Shown here: in pieces, positions 55,900-64,000 of the stretch | Layout of the letters: each line of letters opens with the position of its first letter | How positions within the stretch are numbered: the stretch's first letter is position 1 | Assembly (NCBI GenBank): GCA_964422925.1 | Contig: CAYRDC010000005.1 | Coordinates: 62,001 to 126,000 of the forward strand | Length of the DNA: 64,000 bases | Direction of reading: 5' to 3' | Source of the DNA: CAYRDC01 sp964422925 | Lineage (GTDB): Bacteria; Bacteroidota; Bacteroidia; Chitinophagales; S012-47 | The notes under the pieces: generated by a model | What the model was told of the DNA's origin: nothing | The model's input: the letters and a program-made list of their open reading frames with translations, nothing else | Databases searched by the model: none | Made by a program: the position numbers and the translations under genes

Positions 55900-56568
55900 A
55901 TGATGAAAACTGCAAAATATCTGTTCCTCTTATTGTTTTTGCCCGTTGGGCTTAAATCACAGGACTGTCCGAAATATTATCCCCTGAATACCGGGGAAGA
56001 AATGGAAATCTGGAACTACAACAACAAGAAAAAACTGGAAAGTAAATCGCATATGGTGGTGCTGGAAGGGGATGGCCAGTCAGCTGAGATACTGAGCACC
56101 ATTTACAATCCAAAAGACGAAGTACAGGCCGAGTTGCAGTTTGAGGTCCGCTGCACGGATGACGGCATGCTGGTGGACATCGCTTCCATGGCAGGCCCGG
56201 GCACTGTGAGCCAATATGAAGGGATGGAAGTGGATGTTACGGGTGACAAGCTAACCCTGCCGGCACATGCCAAACCGGGCGATAAGCTCGATGAAGGAAA
56301 GATGACCATTAAGATTCTGGCCGATGGTGTCCCCTTGATGACCATGGAATACTATATCACTGACCGCAAGGTGGAGTCTATTGAAGATGTAACCTGTGAC
56401 CTGGGCACATTCAGTTGCATCAAGATCAGCTATACGATGGAATTTCGGGGCATCCTGAGCACATCCATGAAAGTGGAAGAATGGTACAGCCCGGAAATCG
56501 GGTATGTGAAGCAAGCCACTTATAACAAAAAAGGGAAATTGCAGGGCTACAGCCTAAGGCATAAATAG
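55900..56568 (+). CDS. DUF3108/TapB-like exported protein
   Basis: The 222-residue protein has a signal peptide (to GLKSQ). The rest is predicted beta-rich: YYPLNTGEEMEIWNYNNKKKLES opens the fold, MTMEYYITDRKVESIEDV and VEEWYSPEIGYVKQATYNKKGKL close it, similar to DUF3108/TapB-like periplasmic proteins. Two cysteines (CDLGTFSC) could form a disulfide. No enzymatic motif is visible. It follows the M1 peptidase gene closely. Confidence 0.7.
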   Translation: MMKTAKYLFLLLFLPVGLKSQDCPKYYPLNTGEEMEIWNYNNKKKLESKSHMVVLEGDGQSAEILSTIYNPKDEVQAELQFEVRCTDDGMLVDIASMAGPGTVSQYEGMEVDVTGDKLTLPAHAKPGDKLDEGKMTIKILADGVPLMTMEYYITDRKVESIEDVTCDLGTFSCIKISYTMEFRGILSTSMKVEEWYSPEIGYVKQATYNKKGKLQGYSLRHK

Positions 56569-56570
56569 GT

Positions 56571-57590
56571 TCATCCAATATCCTTTTCCAGCACGCGGAT
56601 CACCCGGTTCATTTGGTCTTCATTGACGTCCAGGTGGGTGACGAACCTGACCAGTTGCGGGCCGAACCCTATGGCCCGGATGCCATGCTGTTCCAGTTGC
56701 CGCAGGAATTTCTCCGGGGCCATAGAATCGCACAGGCGGCAGACGACAATATTCGTTTCCACGGGCATGACTTCTTCCACATACGGGAGCCCGGCCAGGA
56801 ACTGTCCCAGCTTGCTAGCCAGCCGGTGGTCTTCCGCCAGGCGTTCGACATGGTGGTCAAGGGCGTAAATGCCGGCTGCGGCCAGATAGCCTGCCTGGCG
56901 CATGGCGCCTCCCAGCACCTTACGCACCCTCCTGGCCTCCCGGATAAAATCTGCCGGGCCGAGCAACACTGAACCCACCGGGGCTCCCAGGCCCTTGGAC
57001 AGGCAAATACTTATGGAATCAAACAGCCCTTTGATAGCTTCCGGATCTGTATCCAGGGCCACCAGGGCATTGAACAGGCGCGCACCGTCCAGGTGAATCT
57101 TCAGGCCATGGCTCCGGGCGGTTTCACTGAGCGCGCGCATCCATTCCAGGTCATACACGCTGCCGCCTCCGCGGTTGCTGGTGTTTTCCACTACCACCAG
57201 CCGGGTACGCGGAAAGTGTTGGTCATCCGGATTGATATTCAGCGGGATCTGTTCTGGCTGCAATCGTCCCCGGTCACCTTCCACGTAGCGTACCGAGCAT
57301 CCCGAATTAAAGGCCATGCCCCCGGCTTCGTAATTGTACACATGGGCGCTCCGGTCGCAAAGCACCTCATCCATAGGCCGGGTGTGCACTTTAACGGCAA
57401 TCTGATTGCTCATGGTACCGGAAGGCACAAACAATCCGGCTTCCATCCTGAACAGTGCGGCCGTTTTTTCTTCCAGCGCCTTTACGGTCGGGTCTTCTCC
57501 AAAAACATCATCGCCTACTTCGGCTTTGAACATGGCTTCCAGCATGCCGGGGGTCGGGCGTGTTACGGTATCGGATCGGAGGTCAATCAT
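56571..57590 (-). CDS. ltaE: Low-specificity L-threonine aldolase
   Basis: PLP enzyme that cleaves threonine and allo-threonine to glycine and acetaldehyde, 339 residues. It begins MIDLRSDTVTRPTPGMLEAM. The PLP-lysine motif is SISICLSKGLGAPVGSVL and HLDGARLFNA carries the aspartate that pairs with the pyridine ring. It overlaps the upstream rhomboid gene by four bases on the minus strand. Confidence 0.93.
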   Translation of the reverse strand: MIDLRSDTVTRPTPGMLEAMFKAEVGDDVFGEDPTVKALEEKTAALFRMEAGLFVPSGTMSNQIAVKVHTRPMDEVLCDRSAHVYNYEAGGMAFNSGCSVRYVEGDRGRLQPEQIPLNINPDDQHFPRTRLVVVENTSNRGGGSVYDLEWMRALSETARSHGLKIHLDGARLFNALVALDTDPEAIKGLFDSISICLSKGLGAPVGSVLLGPADFIREARRVRKVLGGAMRQAGYLAAAGIYALDHHVERLAEDHRLASKLGQFLAGLPYVEEVMPVETNIVVCRLCDSMAPEKFLRQLEQHGIRAIGFGPQLVRFVTHLDVNEDQMNRVIRVLEKDIG

Positions 57591-58204
57591 ATCAGGTGTT
57601 TTATTTTGTCCACAATATTCAGGAAAAGTGAAGGATCCACCGCGGTGGTAACCAGGATGCCGAAAAGAGCTCCGAATAAGTGGGCATCGTGGTTGATATT
57701 GGTTCCGCCCGCCCTTGACATGAAAACCGAATAAAGCAGATACAAAATCCCGAAAATCCAGGCCGGCAGCCAGAAAGGCAGGAATATTAGGGCCAGCTGC
57801 ATGTCGGGAAAAATCAGGATGGCGGAAAACACCACCGCAGAAACGCCTCCGGATGCGCCCAGGCTTCGGTACAGGGCGTTATCGCGCTGACGGAAATAGG
57901 TGAACAGGCTTGAAACAATCACAGCCAGCAGGTAAAAGCCGATGTATACGGCATGGCTAAGGTTACCCAGGCGGAAGGCAAGCCACGGTTCTACGATGTT
58001 CCCGAACAAATATAACACGTACATGTTGACAACCAGGTGCAGCCAGCCGGCATGGATAAACCCGGAGCTGAGAAAACGGTACCACTCTCCGCGCTCGCGT
58101 ATGGCCCAAGGGTAAAAGATAGCTTTTTGCTGAAAAATGTGATCGCCAAACCCTTTCAGGCTGATCAGTGCGGTGAGGATTATCAGTAGGATATTGGATG
58201 ACAT
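57587..58204 (-). CDS. Rhomboid family intramembrane serine protease
   Basis: A 205-residue protein of about six membrane segments. The catalytic serine is in SLGASGGVSAVV (GxSG) and the histidine in NHDAHLFGALFGI. The L1-loop motif WYRFLSSGFIHAGWLHLVVNMYVLYLFG is also typical. It presumably cuts membrane proteins. Its start (58204) is an inner ATG since the longer frame overlaps the region before it without clear similarity. It overlaps the threonine aldolase gene by four bases. Confidence 0.9.
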   Translation of the reverse strand: MSSNILLIILTALISLKGFGDHIFQQKAIFYPWAIRERGEWYRFLSSGFIHAGWLHLVVNMYVLYLFGNIVEPWLAFRLGNLSHAVYIGFYLLAVIVSSLFTYFRQRDNALYRSLGASGGVSAVVFSAILIFPDMQLALIFLPFWLPAWIFGILYLLYSVFMSRAGGTNINHDAHLFGALFGILVTTAVDPSLFLNIVDKIKHLI

Positions 58205-58231
58205 GGCAGCAAAAATACACAAACCCCTTAC

Positions 58232-58690
58232 TCAATCATGATGATAGGGCTCGTTGTTCAGGATGGTGAAAGCGCGGTACAACTGCTCGGCAAAGAACAA
58301 CCGGGCCAGTTGGTGGGGCAGGGTCATAAGCGAAAGCGAAAGTCGGAACGCGGCTCTTTCCGTCACTTCTGGTGCGAATCCCCAGGCTCCGCCAATGGCA
58401 AAGCAAAGGCGCCTGCCTGAATGATTCATTTGTTTTTCCAGCCAGGAAGCCATTTGCCGGGAATCCATCAATTTACCGCGCTCGTCCAGTAATACCAGCC
58501 AATCGGACGGAGCCAGGCAATTCAGTAATTGCCGGGTTTCGGTTTCCAGAGCTTTTTGAGCTGGCATACCCTTGCGGCTTCCGGGCAGTTCGATGTAATC
58601 CAGCCGGTCATAGCGCTGAATCCGGCCGGTGTACTCTGCCATGGCTTCCCGTATCCAGGAAGGAGCGGAGGGATTAATGACAATTAATTT
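58232..58690 (-). CDS. rlmH: 23S rRNA pseudouridine-1915 N3-methyltransferase RlmH, start codon unclear
   Basis: SPOUT methyltransferase acting on 23S rRNA helix 69. FAIGGAWGFAPEV and LPHQLARLFFAEQLYRAFTILNNEPYHHD are the SAM-knot motifs. The first ATG (58642) would omit the conserved N-terminal strand. The frame upstream reads KLIVINPSAPSWIREA, which aligns with RlmH N-termini, but there is no ATG, GTG or TTG before the next stop. The interval here starts at that lysine codon. Start by a rare codon (ATT or CTT), or a sequence error, is possible. Confidence 0.88.
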   Translation of the reverse strand, partial: KLIVINPSAPSWIREAMAEYTGRIQRYDRLDYIELPGSRKGMPAQKALETETRQLLNCLAPSDWLVLLDERGKLMDSRQMASWLEKQMNHSGRRLCFAIGGAWGFAPEVTERAAFRLSLSLMTLPHQLARLFFAEQLYRAFTILNNEPYHHD

Positions 58691-58782
58691 AAGCGGTACG
58701 GGATTAATGATAAAAAGTTTTTGGGGTTTACACCAAAGTTTTCAATGGTTAGCCGTAATTTCAACCCAAATTCCCTGGATCA

Positions 58783-59253
58783 ATGAACCCCTTGCTGGTT
58801 GCTGCTATTATTGTCATCGGGATTGTCCTGATGTTTGTGGAAATGTTTTTTTTACCGGGCGTGGGCCTTGTGGGCATCCTTGGCGGACTAATCGCGGCCG
58901 GTGGCGTGGCGCTGACCTATTCATATTACGGCTCATATTACGGTAATATGAGCCTGCTTCTGACCGGTCTGGTGGCGCTGTTCGCGCTGGGGTATGGATT
59001 CAGAAGACTCTGGAAGTTGAAGTGGAGTGTCCGGGAGTCGGTCGACAGCAAAACCAATGTGTTGGAAGGTGTGGATTGCCGGCCAGGCGACAAAGGCACG
59101 GCTTTTACCGTGCTCCGGCCCAATGGGAAAGCCATCATTAACGGGAAAAGGTATGAAGTGTACAGCCTGGGCGAATACATCGAAAAAGACACGCCCGTGG
59201 TGGTTGTGAAAATTACTTCCGACAAAATTTACGTTAAGCCTGAAAAACAATAA
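58783..59253 (+). CDS. NfeD family membrane protein
   Basis: The 156-residue protein has two hydrophobic stretches (VAAIIVIGIVLMFVEMFFLPG, then LVGILGGLIAAGGVALTY) and a third segment, followed by an OB-fold (GDKGTAFTVLRPNGKAIINGKRYEV). It is the short, protease-less NfeD type that partners with flotillin, and indeed the flotillin gene follows after three bases. The two probably form membrane microdomain complexes. Confidence 0.88.
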   Translation: MNPLLVAAIIVIGIVLMFVEMFFLPGVGLVGILGGLIAAGGVALTYSYYGSYYGNMSLLLTGLVALFALGYGFRRLWKLKWSVRESVDSKTNVLEGVDCRPGDKGTAFTVLRPNGKAIINGKRYEVYSLGEYIEKDTPVVVVKITSDKIYVKPEKQ

Positions 59254-59256
59254 CTT

Positions 59257-60264
59257 ATGGAAACACAAACCATATTGCTCATTGTACTCGGTATTGTAGG
59301 CCTTGCCTTGTTTATCCTGCTCATTGTCATGATGCGGATACTCGGCCTGTGGTTTACAGCCATATTATCCGGAGTCAGAGTGAGTTTTCTGCAACTGATC
59401 CTGATGCGATGGCGGAAAGTGCCTCCAACCGTCATCGTGAATTCATTGATAGCCGCCACCAAGGCCGGTCTCACCCTTACGCGCAATGAACTGGAAGCGC
59501 ATTACATGGCCGGGGGCAATGTGCCTTCCGTGGTGAATGCCCTGATCTCGGCTGACAAGGCAAACATTGATCTTGACTTCAAGCTGGCCGCGGCCATTGA
59601 CCTGGCCGGCCGGGATGTGCTGGATGCCGTGCAGCTTTCGGTGAACCCGAGGGTGATAGAATCTCCGGCCGTGGTGGCTGTGGCCAAGGACGGGATTCAG
59701 TTGATTGCCAAGGCGCGCGTCACCGTCCGGGCCAACATCAAGCAACTGGTGGGTGGTGCCGGTGAAGAAACCATCCTGGCCCGGGTGGGGGAAGGCATCG
59801 TCACTTCCATCGGTTCAGCTAAAAACCATAAGGTAGTGTTAGAGAATCCAGATACCATATCAAGGGTAGTGCTTGAAAAAGGCCTTGATTCGGGAACCGC
59901 ATTTGAGATTTTGTCCATCGACATTGCCGATGTGGATGTGGGCAAGAACATCGGGGCGGCCCTGCAGATCGACCAGGCCAATGCCGATAAAAACATAGCC
60001 CAGGCCAAAGCGGAAGAGCGCAGGGCTATGGCCGTGGCCCTGGAGCAGGAAATGAAAGCCAAGGCCCAGGAAGCTCGCGCTAAAGTGATTGAAGCAGAAG
60101 CCGAAGTGCCAAAAGCCATGGCTGAAGCTTTTCGCTCGGGAAACCTTGGCATTATGGACTATTACCGGATGAAAAATATCGAAGCGGATACAGGCATGCG
60201 GGAATCGTTCAGCAAACGCGGGCCCCGCAAACAAGATGAAAAGGATTCCTCGAAAGATAGCTGA
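59257..60264 (+). CDS. floA: Flotillin-like protein FloA
   Basis: Lipid-raft scaffold of 335 residues. An N-terminal membrane anchor (LLIVLGIVGLALFILLIVMM) precedes the SPFH/PHB domain (DGIQLIAKARVTVRANIKQL). The long alanine- and glutamate-rich coiled coil AKAEERRAMAVALEQEMKAKAQEARAK follows. This is the FloA/YqfA group, whose members lack the flotillin repeats of FloT. It is translated right after the NfeD partner. Confidence 0.94.
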   Translation: METQTILLIVLGIVGLALFILLIVMMRILGLWFTAILSGVRVSFLQLILMRWRKVPPTVIVNSLIAATKAGLTLTRNELEAHYMAGGNVPSVVNALISADKANIDLDFKLAAAIDLAGRDVLDAVQLSVNPRVIESPAVVAVAKDGIQLIAKARVTVRANIKQLVGGAGEETILARVGEGIVTSIGSAKNHKVVLENPDTISRVVLEKGLDSGTAFEILSIDIADVDVGKNIGAALQIDQANADKNIAQAKAEERRAMAVALEQEMKAKAQEARAKVIEAEAEVPKAMAEAFRSGNLGIMDYYRMKNIEADTGMRESFSKRGPRKQDEKDSSKDS

Positions 60265-60345
60265 GGTGGAATAACCTGTTAAAACGGATAATTCCGTAAT
60301 TTTGCCACCGGTTCCGGCACACCATACCACGGGCCGGAATGCCAT

Positions 60346-60419
60346 GGACCCGTAGCTTAACTGGATAGAGCACCTGACTACGGATCAGGAGGTTGGGGGT
60401 TCGAATCCCTCCGGGTTCA
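60346..60419 (+). tRNA. tRNA-Arg (ACG)
   Basis: A full cloverleaf is visible: acceptor GGACCCG with CGGGTTC (one G-T pair), D-arm GCTTAACTGGATAGAGC, anticodon stem CCTGA/TCAGG with loop CTACGGA (anticodon ACG), and T-arm GGGGG TTCGAAT CCCTC. CCA is not encoded. The ACG anticodon would be converted to ICG by TadA to read CGU, CGC and CGA. Confidence 0.95.
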
Positions 60420-60428
60420 CAAGAAACT

Positions 60429-60448
60429 GCCGCAAGGCGGTTTTTTTT
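60429..60448 (+). terminator. Short terminator after tRNA-Arg
   Basis: A short stem (CCGC with GCGG, loop AAG) is followed by eight T, ten bases after the tRNA. The stem is weak. Confidence 0.6.
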
Positions 60449-60758
60449 GTTTCTAATCAGGGGGTAAGAGGTTCCCTGTCCGACCCCGGGCACGGGCATG
60501 CAGGCGGGGAATCCTTGTCAATCCCTAAATAAGGTTAACAGTTTTTAATAAAGGTATTTGAGGTAAGCAAAGCGCAACACAAACCCCCTAATAACGGAAA
60601 GTTTGCAACTTTCAACCAGTGGACTCACTCCCATTCGCTCACTCCTGATGGCTCACCATTAAAAACTAAATGCAATACCAAAACCCTTCCCCCGGCCGTT
60701 TAGAATCCGGTTTGCAGCGGATGTTGAATTCCAGTACCGGCTTACCCTGCGAATCAGT
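60449..60758. other. Intergenic stretch without a supported gene
   Basis: About 310 bases between the tRNA terminator and the ddl promoter. It holds a palindrome GAAAGTT-TGC-AACTTTC (60598-60614) and a repeated CTCACTCC (60624, 60640). A short minus-strand frame ends in GKGFGIAFSF, like the last strand of an outer-membrane barrel. That may be a gene remnant; no complete gene is present. Confidence 0.5.
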
Positions 60759-60766
60759 TAACTTTG
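60759..60766 (+). promoter_or_regulatory. TAnnTTTG promoter element for ddl (nearly leaderless)
   Basis: TAACTTTG, an exact consensus match only six bases before the ATG at 60773. It argues against the in-frame TTG at 60764, which would overlap it. Confidence 0.5.
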
Positions 60767-60772
60767 TCCTCC

Positions 60773-63460
60773 ATGATCCGTGTAGGTATCTTTTTTGGCG
60801 GCCCGGGCCGTGAACGTGAAATCTCCTTTGCCGGGGGGCGTACCGTTTACGATAACCTGGACAAATCACTTTTCGAGCCCATTCCCATTTTTGTGGACAG
60901 TTTCCGCCAGTTCATTCTCCTCGATTGGCCATACATCTACAAAGGCTCAATCCGCGATTTCTATCCGCCAGTGGAATTCCTGCCGGAGAGCCGGTCTTCC
61001 TTCCAGTATTACGCGGAAAACCTCGGACCCGGGGATACCCTGCCCCTGGAACAGATGGTCAACAGCGTGGGCAAAAAGATCAACCCGGTGGATTTGCCCG
61101 GTATGATTGACTTTGCTTTCCTGACCCTGCACGGATTGTACGGGGAGGACGGGCAAATCCAGGGTCTGCTCGACAGCCTCGGAATCCCGTACTCTGGTTC
61201 CGGTATACTGCCTTCAGCCATTGGCATAGATAAGGCGGTACAAAAAAAATGGATGAAGGCGGCCGGCTGGCCGGTGCCCGCTTTCCGGATTATCACGTGG
61301 AAGGAATGGATGAATGTTAAGGACCCGGAACTGCTTTTCCTGGAACTAAAGGAAATTACCGGGCTGCCCATGGTGGTCCGCCCGGCCCGGCAGGGATCTT
61401 CCATAGGGGTTTCCATGGTCAGTGCGGACGATCCGCAAACCTGTGCCCGGGCCATTGACCATGCCTTTTTCCGTTGCCGCCTGGACCCCGTGCGCTGGAA
61501 GTCCCTGAACCGGGAAGAAAAAATTGCCCTGGTCAGGGACATCACCGATATCCGGAGCGGCACCGGCCTGCCCCTGGAATGCCACGGAGAAACCGTTTAC
61601 AGCCCGGACCGCCTGCTGGCATTGCTTGATGAACTTGCCAGCGGCACCGGGGAACCCTTGCTGCTGAGTGCGCTCGATTCCGAACGGAAAGTCATCGTGG
61701 AATCGTTCATAAAAGGGCGGGAGTTCAGCTGCATTGTGATCCGCACGGAAGAAGGCCGGGTGGTAGCTCTGCCGCCAACCGGCATACTGAAAGGGGAGGA
61801 GGTTTTCGATTACCGTTCCAAGTACCTGGCCGGGCTTTCGCGCAAGGTGACGCCCATCGACCTGCCGGATGACCGGATTCAGGCGATCCGGAAAGCCTGT
61901 GAAGAGCTTTACCGGTTTTTCGGGTTCCACGTGTATGCCCGTATTGACGGGTTTATACAGGAAGACGGCACCATATTTCTGAACGACCCCAATACCACCA
62001 GTGGCATGCTGCCGAGCAGTTTCTTTTTCCACCAGGCCGCGGAAATCGGACTGGATCCCAGCCGCTTTTTAACCTATATCATCCGCACTTCCATCAGGGA
62101 GCGTATGGAAGAATTCGGGCGGCCGCAGGCGTACCGGGCCTTGCTCAACCGGCTCGATCGCGCCCTGGCGAGCGGGCAACAAGCCGACAGGCGGCAAAAG
62201 AAAGTGGCGGTTTTGCTGGGCGGATACAGCAGCGAACGCCACATTTCGGTGGAAAGCGGGCGGAACGTTTACGAAAAACTGGCGGCATCGCCCGATTACG
62301 AGCCCGTGCCCGTATTCCTGACCCGCGACAAGGGAGAGATCAGGCTTTTCAGGATTCCCCTGAACCTGATGCTCAAAGACAACGCGGACGATATCCGGGA
62401 TAAGATTTTTCATTTCAAGCGACACCCGGTGGTGGAAGAGATCAAAGCCTTGTGCCGGGATGTAACGGAAAAATACGCGCAACGCAACTACCGTTTCGAG
62501 CCCGAACCGGTCAGTTTTGATGACCTGGCGCGCGATTTTGATTTCGTGTTTCTCGGCCTGCATGGCCGTCCGGGGGAAGACGGTGCGGTGCAGCAGGAAC
62601 TTGAAAAGCGCGGCATCGCGTACAATGGTTCCCCGCCTAAATCAGCAGCCATTACCATCGATAAATACCGTACCAACGAGATACTGGCCCGCGAAGGGTT
62701 TACAGTGCCCGGGCACCTCATCGCCACCAAAACCGATTGGCAGGCGGATGAAAAAAACCTGGTTGAAAGCATCAAGGCGCGGATTCCCTATCCTTTCATT
62801 GCCAAGCCGGTGGATGACGGCTGCAGCTCGGCCGTGAAGCGCATTGCTTCGGACGAAGACCTGGAAGCCTATTGCAGGCTTTTGTTCCGGGAGGAAGAAG
62901 CCCTGCCGGAAGAAGCGGCCGCGCGTCTGAAACTGAAGCCCCGGGAAGAAATACCCCGCAAAGAAATGTTCCTGGTGGAGGAACTGATCGGGCCGGCCGG
63001 GGCCGTGCAATTCCTGGAAATCACCGGGGGCATGCTGGTGGGCCGCGATGAGAAAGGGGAACCGGTGTTTGAAGTGTTTGAGCCGTCCGAAGCTTTGGCA
63101 GGGGAAGAGGTTCTGTCGCTGGAAGAAAAATTCCTGGCCGGCCAGGGGCAAAACATCACCCCGGCCCGCTTCGGGAAAAACCAGGAAGAATATGAAATGA
63201 TTGCCCGCCAGGTAAAGCAGGAAATGGAACGGGCTGCCAGGGTGCTGGGGGTGGAAGGCTATTGCCGGATTGACGCCTTTGTGCGCATATTTGAAGGAGC
63301 GCGGGCCGAAACCATCATCATTGAAGTCAACAGCCTGCCCGGGCTCACACCTGCCACCTGCATTTTTCACCAGGCAGCGCTCAACGGGTATAAACCGTTC
63401 GAATTCATTGAACAGATCCTTCAATTTGGATTTGAAAGAAATAAGCAGAAAATTTGCTGA
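60773..63460 (+). CDS. ddl: Tandem D-alanine-D-alanine ligase (two fused Ddl modules)
   Basis: The 895-residue protein contains two complete ATP-grasp Ddl modules, about twice the usual 310-380 residues. Module one (1 to about 470) starts VGIFFGGPGREREISFAGGR and ends FLNDPNTTSGMLPSSFFFHQAA. Module two (about 476-880) starts VAVLLGGYSSERHISVESGR and ends IIIEVNSLPGLTPATCIFHQAA. Each has the substrate-binding glutamate of the first loop and the metal-binding asparagine; the E-V-N site of module one is D-P-N. D-Ala-D-Ala is a precursor of peptidoglycan. The PASTA gene follows, as expected for cell-wall functions. Whether both halves are active is unknown. Confidence 0.9.
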   Translation: MIRVGIFFGGPGREREISFAGGRTVYDNLDKSLFEPIPIFVDSFRQFILLDWPYIYKGSIRDFYPPVEFLPESRSSFQYYAENLGPGDTLPLEQMVNSVGKKINPVDLPGMIDFAFLTLHGLYGEDGQIQGLLDSLGIPYSGSGILPSAIGIDKAVQKKWMKAAGWPVPAFRIITWKEWMNVKDPELLFLELKEITGLPMVVRPARQGSSIGVSMVSADDPQTCARAIDHAFFRCRLDPVRWKSLNREEKIALVRDITDIRSGTGLPLECHGETVYSPDRLLALLDELASGTGEPLLLSALDSERKVIVESFIKGREFSCIVIRTEEGRVVALPPTGILKGEEVFDYRSKYLAGLSRKVTPIDLPDDRIQAIRKACEELYRFFGFHVYARIDGFIQEDGTIFLNDPNTTSGMLPSSFFFHQAAEIGLDPSRFLTYIIRTSIRERMEEFGRPQAYRALLNRLDRALASGQQADRRQKKVAVLLGGYSSERHISVESGRNVYEKLAASPDYEPVPVFLTRDKGEIRLFRIPLNLMLKDNADDIRDKIFHFKRHPVVEEIKALCRDVTEKYAQRNYRFEPEPVSFDDLARDFDFVFLGLHGRPGEDGAVQQELEKRGIAYNGSPPKSAAITIDKYRTNEILAREGFTVPGHLIATKTDWQADEKNLVESIKARIPYPFIAKPVDDGCSSAVKRIASDEDLEAYCRLLFREEEALPEEAAARLKLKPREEIPRKEMFLVEELIGPAGAVQFLEITGGMLVGRDEKGEPVFEVFEPSEALAGEEVLSLEEKFLAGQGQNITPARFGKNQEEYEMIARQVKQEMERAARVLGVEGYCRIDAFVRIFEGARAETIIIEVNSLPGLTPATCIFHQAALNGYKPFEFIEQILQFGFERNKQKIC

Positions 63461-63489
63461 CCTGCCTGGCGGCAGGAAAATTTCGGCCT

Positions 63490-64000
63490 ATGTGGAAGAA
63501 GATTTTACGGTTTTTACGCAGCCCGGTGCTTTGGCTGAACCTGTTGGCCGGAGCCCTGCTGATACTGCTGGTCTTTTGGGGCAGTTTCCGCTGGCTCGAC
63601 CGTTATACCATGCATAACGAAAGCGTCACTGTTCCGGATTTGCGTAAAATGACCCTGAAAGAAGCCGATGAACTGTTGGCTGACCAGCACCTGCGCTATA
63701 CGGTGATAGATTCCACGTATTGTGCCGGCTGCACACCGACTGAAATCCTGGCGCAGGACCCGCCCCCGGGTGCGAGGGTCAAAGAAAAAAGGCACATTTA
63801 CCTTACAATCAATAACAAGGTACCCCCAAAAACCAAACTGCCTGACCTGGTGGGTAAATCGCTGCGCAACGCGATCAGTATCCTGAAAAACGAAGACCTC
63901 GACATTGGCGAAATATCCTATGAGCCTTATCCGTTTGCCAATGCGGTAATCCGGGCCGAATACAAGGGCAGGGAAGTGAAACCCGGTACCTCGTTTACGA
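63490..64000 (+). CDS. PASTA domain protein (3' end outside the window)
   Basis: Frame open to the window end (170 codons visible). A short cytoplasmic N-terminus (MWKKILRFLRSPVLWLN) and one membrane helix (LLAGALLILLVFWGSF) precede extracytoplasmic PASTA repeats: VTVPDLRKMTLKEADELL and LPDLVGKSLRNAISILKN are the starts of the first two. PASTA domains bind peptidoglycan fragments. No kinase or transpeptidase domain precedes them, so this is the stand-alone type found after ddl in Bacteroidota. The start is 29 bases after ddl. Confidence 0.85.
   Translation, partial: MWKKILRFLRSPVLWLNLLAGALLILLVFWGSFRWLDRYTMHNESVTVPDLRKMTLKEADELLADQHLRYTVIDSTYCAGCTPTEILAQDPPPGARVKEKRHIYLTINNKVPPKTKLPDLVGKSLRNAISILKNEDLDIGEISYEPYPFANAVIRAEYKGREVKPGTSFT

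Noticed and set aside
60209..60499. Minus-strand frame with GGIRTPNLLIRSQVLYPVKL
   Set aside because: It is the antisense of tRNA-Arg; this peptide is a well-known spurious protein in databases.
61924..61933. GTTCCACGTG resembling half of a parS site
   Set aside because: Only one arm matches; it lies inside ddl coding for FHVY, and no full palindrome is present.

Overview
The window is a chromosomal segment of a member of the Bacteroidota, probably from a draft or metagenome assembly because it contains one 100-N scaffold gap. The assignment rests on type IX secretion C-terminal domains (both the 'YPNP' class and the gliding-associated type B class), a PorP/SprF-like protein, promoters of the TAnnTTTG type, the rpmB-rpmG-DUF4295-ftsY-rimO block, the parA-parB-DUF5683-dapB-lepB block, and bshC. 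The order or genus cannot be told from the sequence. Most of the window is moderately GC-rich and tightly packed, with many ATGA-type overlaps. The stretch from about 6.0 to 8.3 kb is clearly AT-rich and looks different.

Layout. 1-4.1 kb: phosphate uptake operon pstS(partial)-pstC-pstA-pstB-phoU. 4.1-6.0 kb: a divergent pair, a GNAT/FemAB-like protein and a sulfotransferase. 6.0-8.3 kb: AT-rich islet with a diheme cytochrome c lipoprotein and a Crp/Fnr regulator carrying an N-terminal cysteine cluster. 8.3-15.1 kb: polysaccharide deacetylase, a long repetitive surface protein ending in an S74 intramolecular chaperone (interrupted by the gap), a 2-Cys peroxiredoxin and a T9SS cargo protein. 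15.1-20 kb: TerC, MATE exporter, enoyl-CoA hydratase, then a coupled methyltransferase-PAP2-ZIP operon. 20-28 kb: BNR/sortilin-like T9SS protein, a PIG-L deacetylase gene split by an in-frame TGA, an overlapping 38-codon membrane ORF, a sodium:solute symporter and PorP/SprF. 28-38.5 kb: a 1439-residue PKD-repeat protein, M2 peptidase, adenylosuccinate lyase, a T9SS-exported endonuclease I and a PAS-only protein.

38.7-50.2 kb is housekeeping: prfB with the +1 frameshift, rpmB, rpmG, DUF4295, ftsY, rimO, bshC, then on the minus strand lepB, dapB, DUF5683, parB, parA and a UPF0173 hydrolase. 50.4-64 kb: peptide-type solute-binding lipoprotein, UMF1-type MFS, LutA/YkgE-like protein, M1 aminopeptidase, a TapB/DUF3108-like protein, threonine aldolase, rhomboid protease, RlmH, NfeD plus flotillin FloA, tRNA-Arg(ACG), a protein with two tandem D-Ala-D-Ala ligase modules, and a PASTA protein cut by the window end.

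The window holds no phage, insertion sequence, CRISPR array or recognisable defence system. The items most worth a second look are the in-frame TGA in the PIG-L gene, the overlapping small ORF behind it, the duplicated Ddl, the missing canonical start codon of rlmH, and the repeat-embedded assembly gap whose flanks share a perfect 33-nt overlap.
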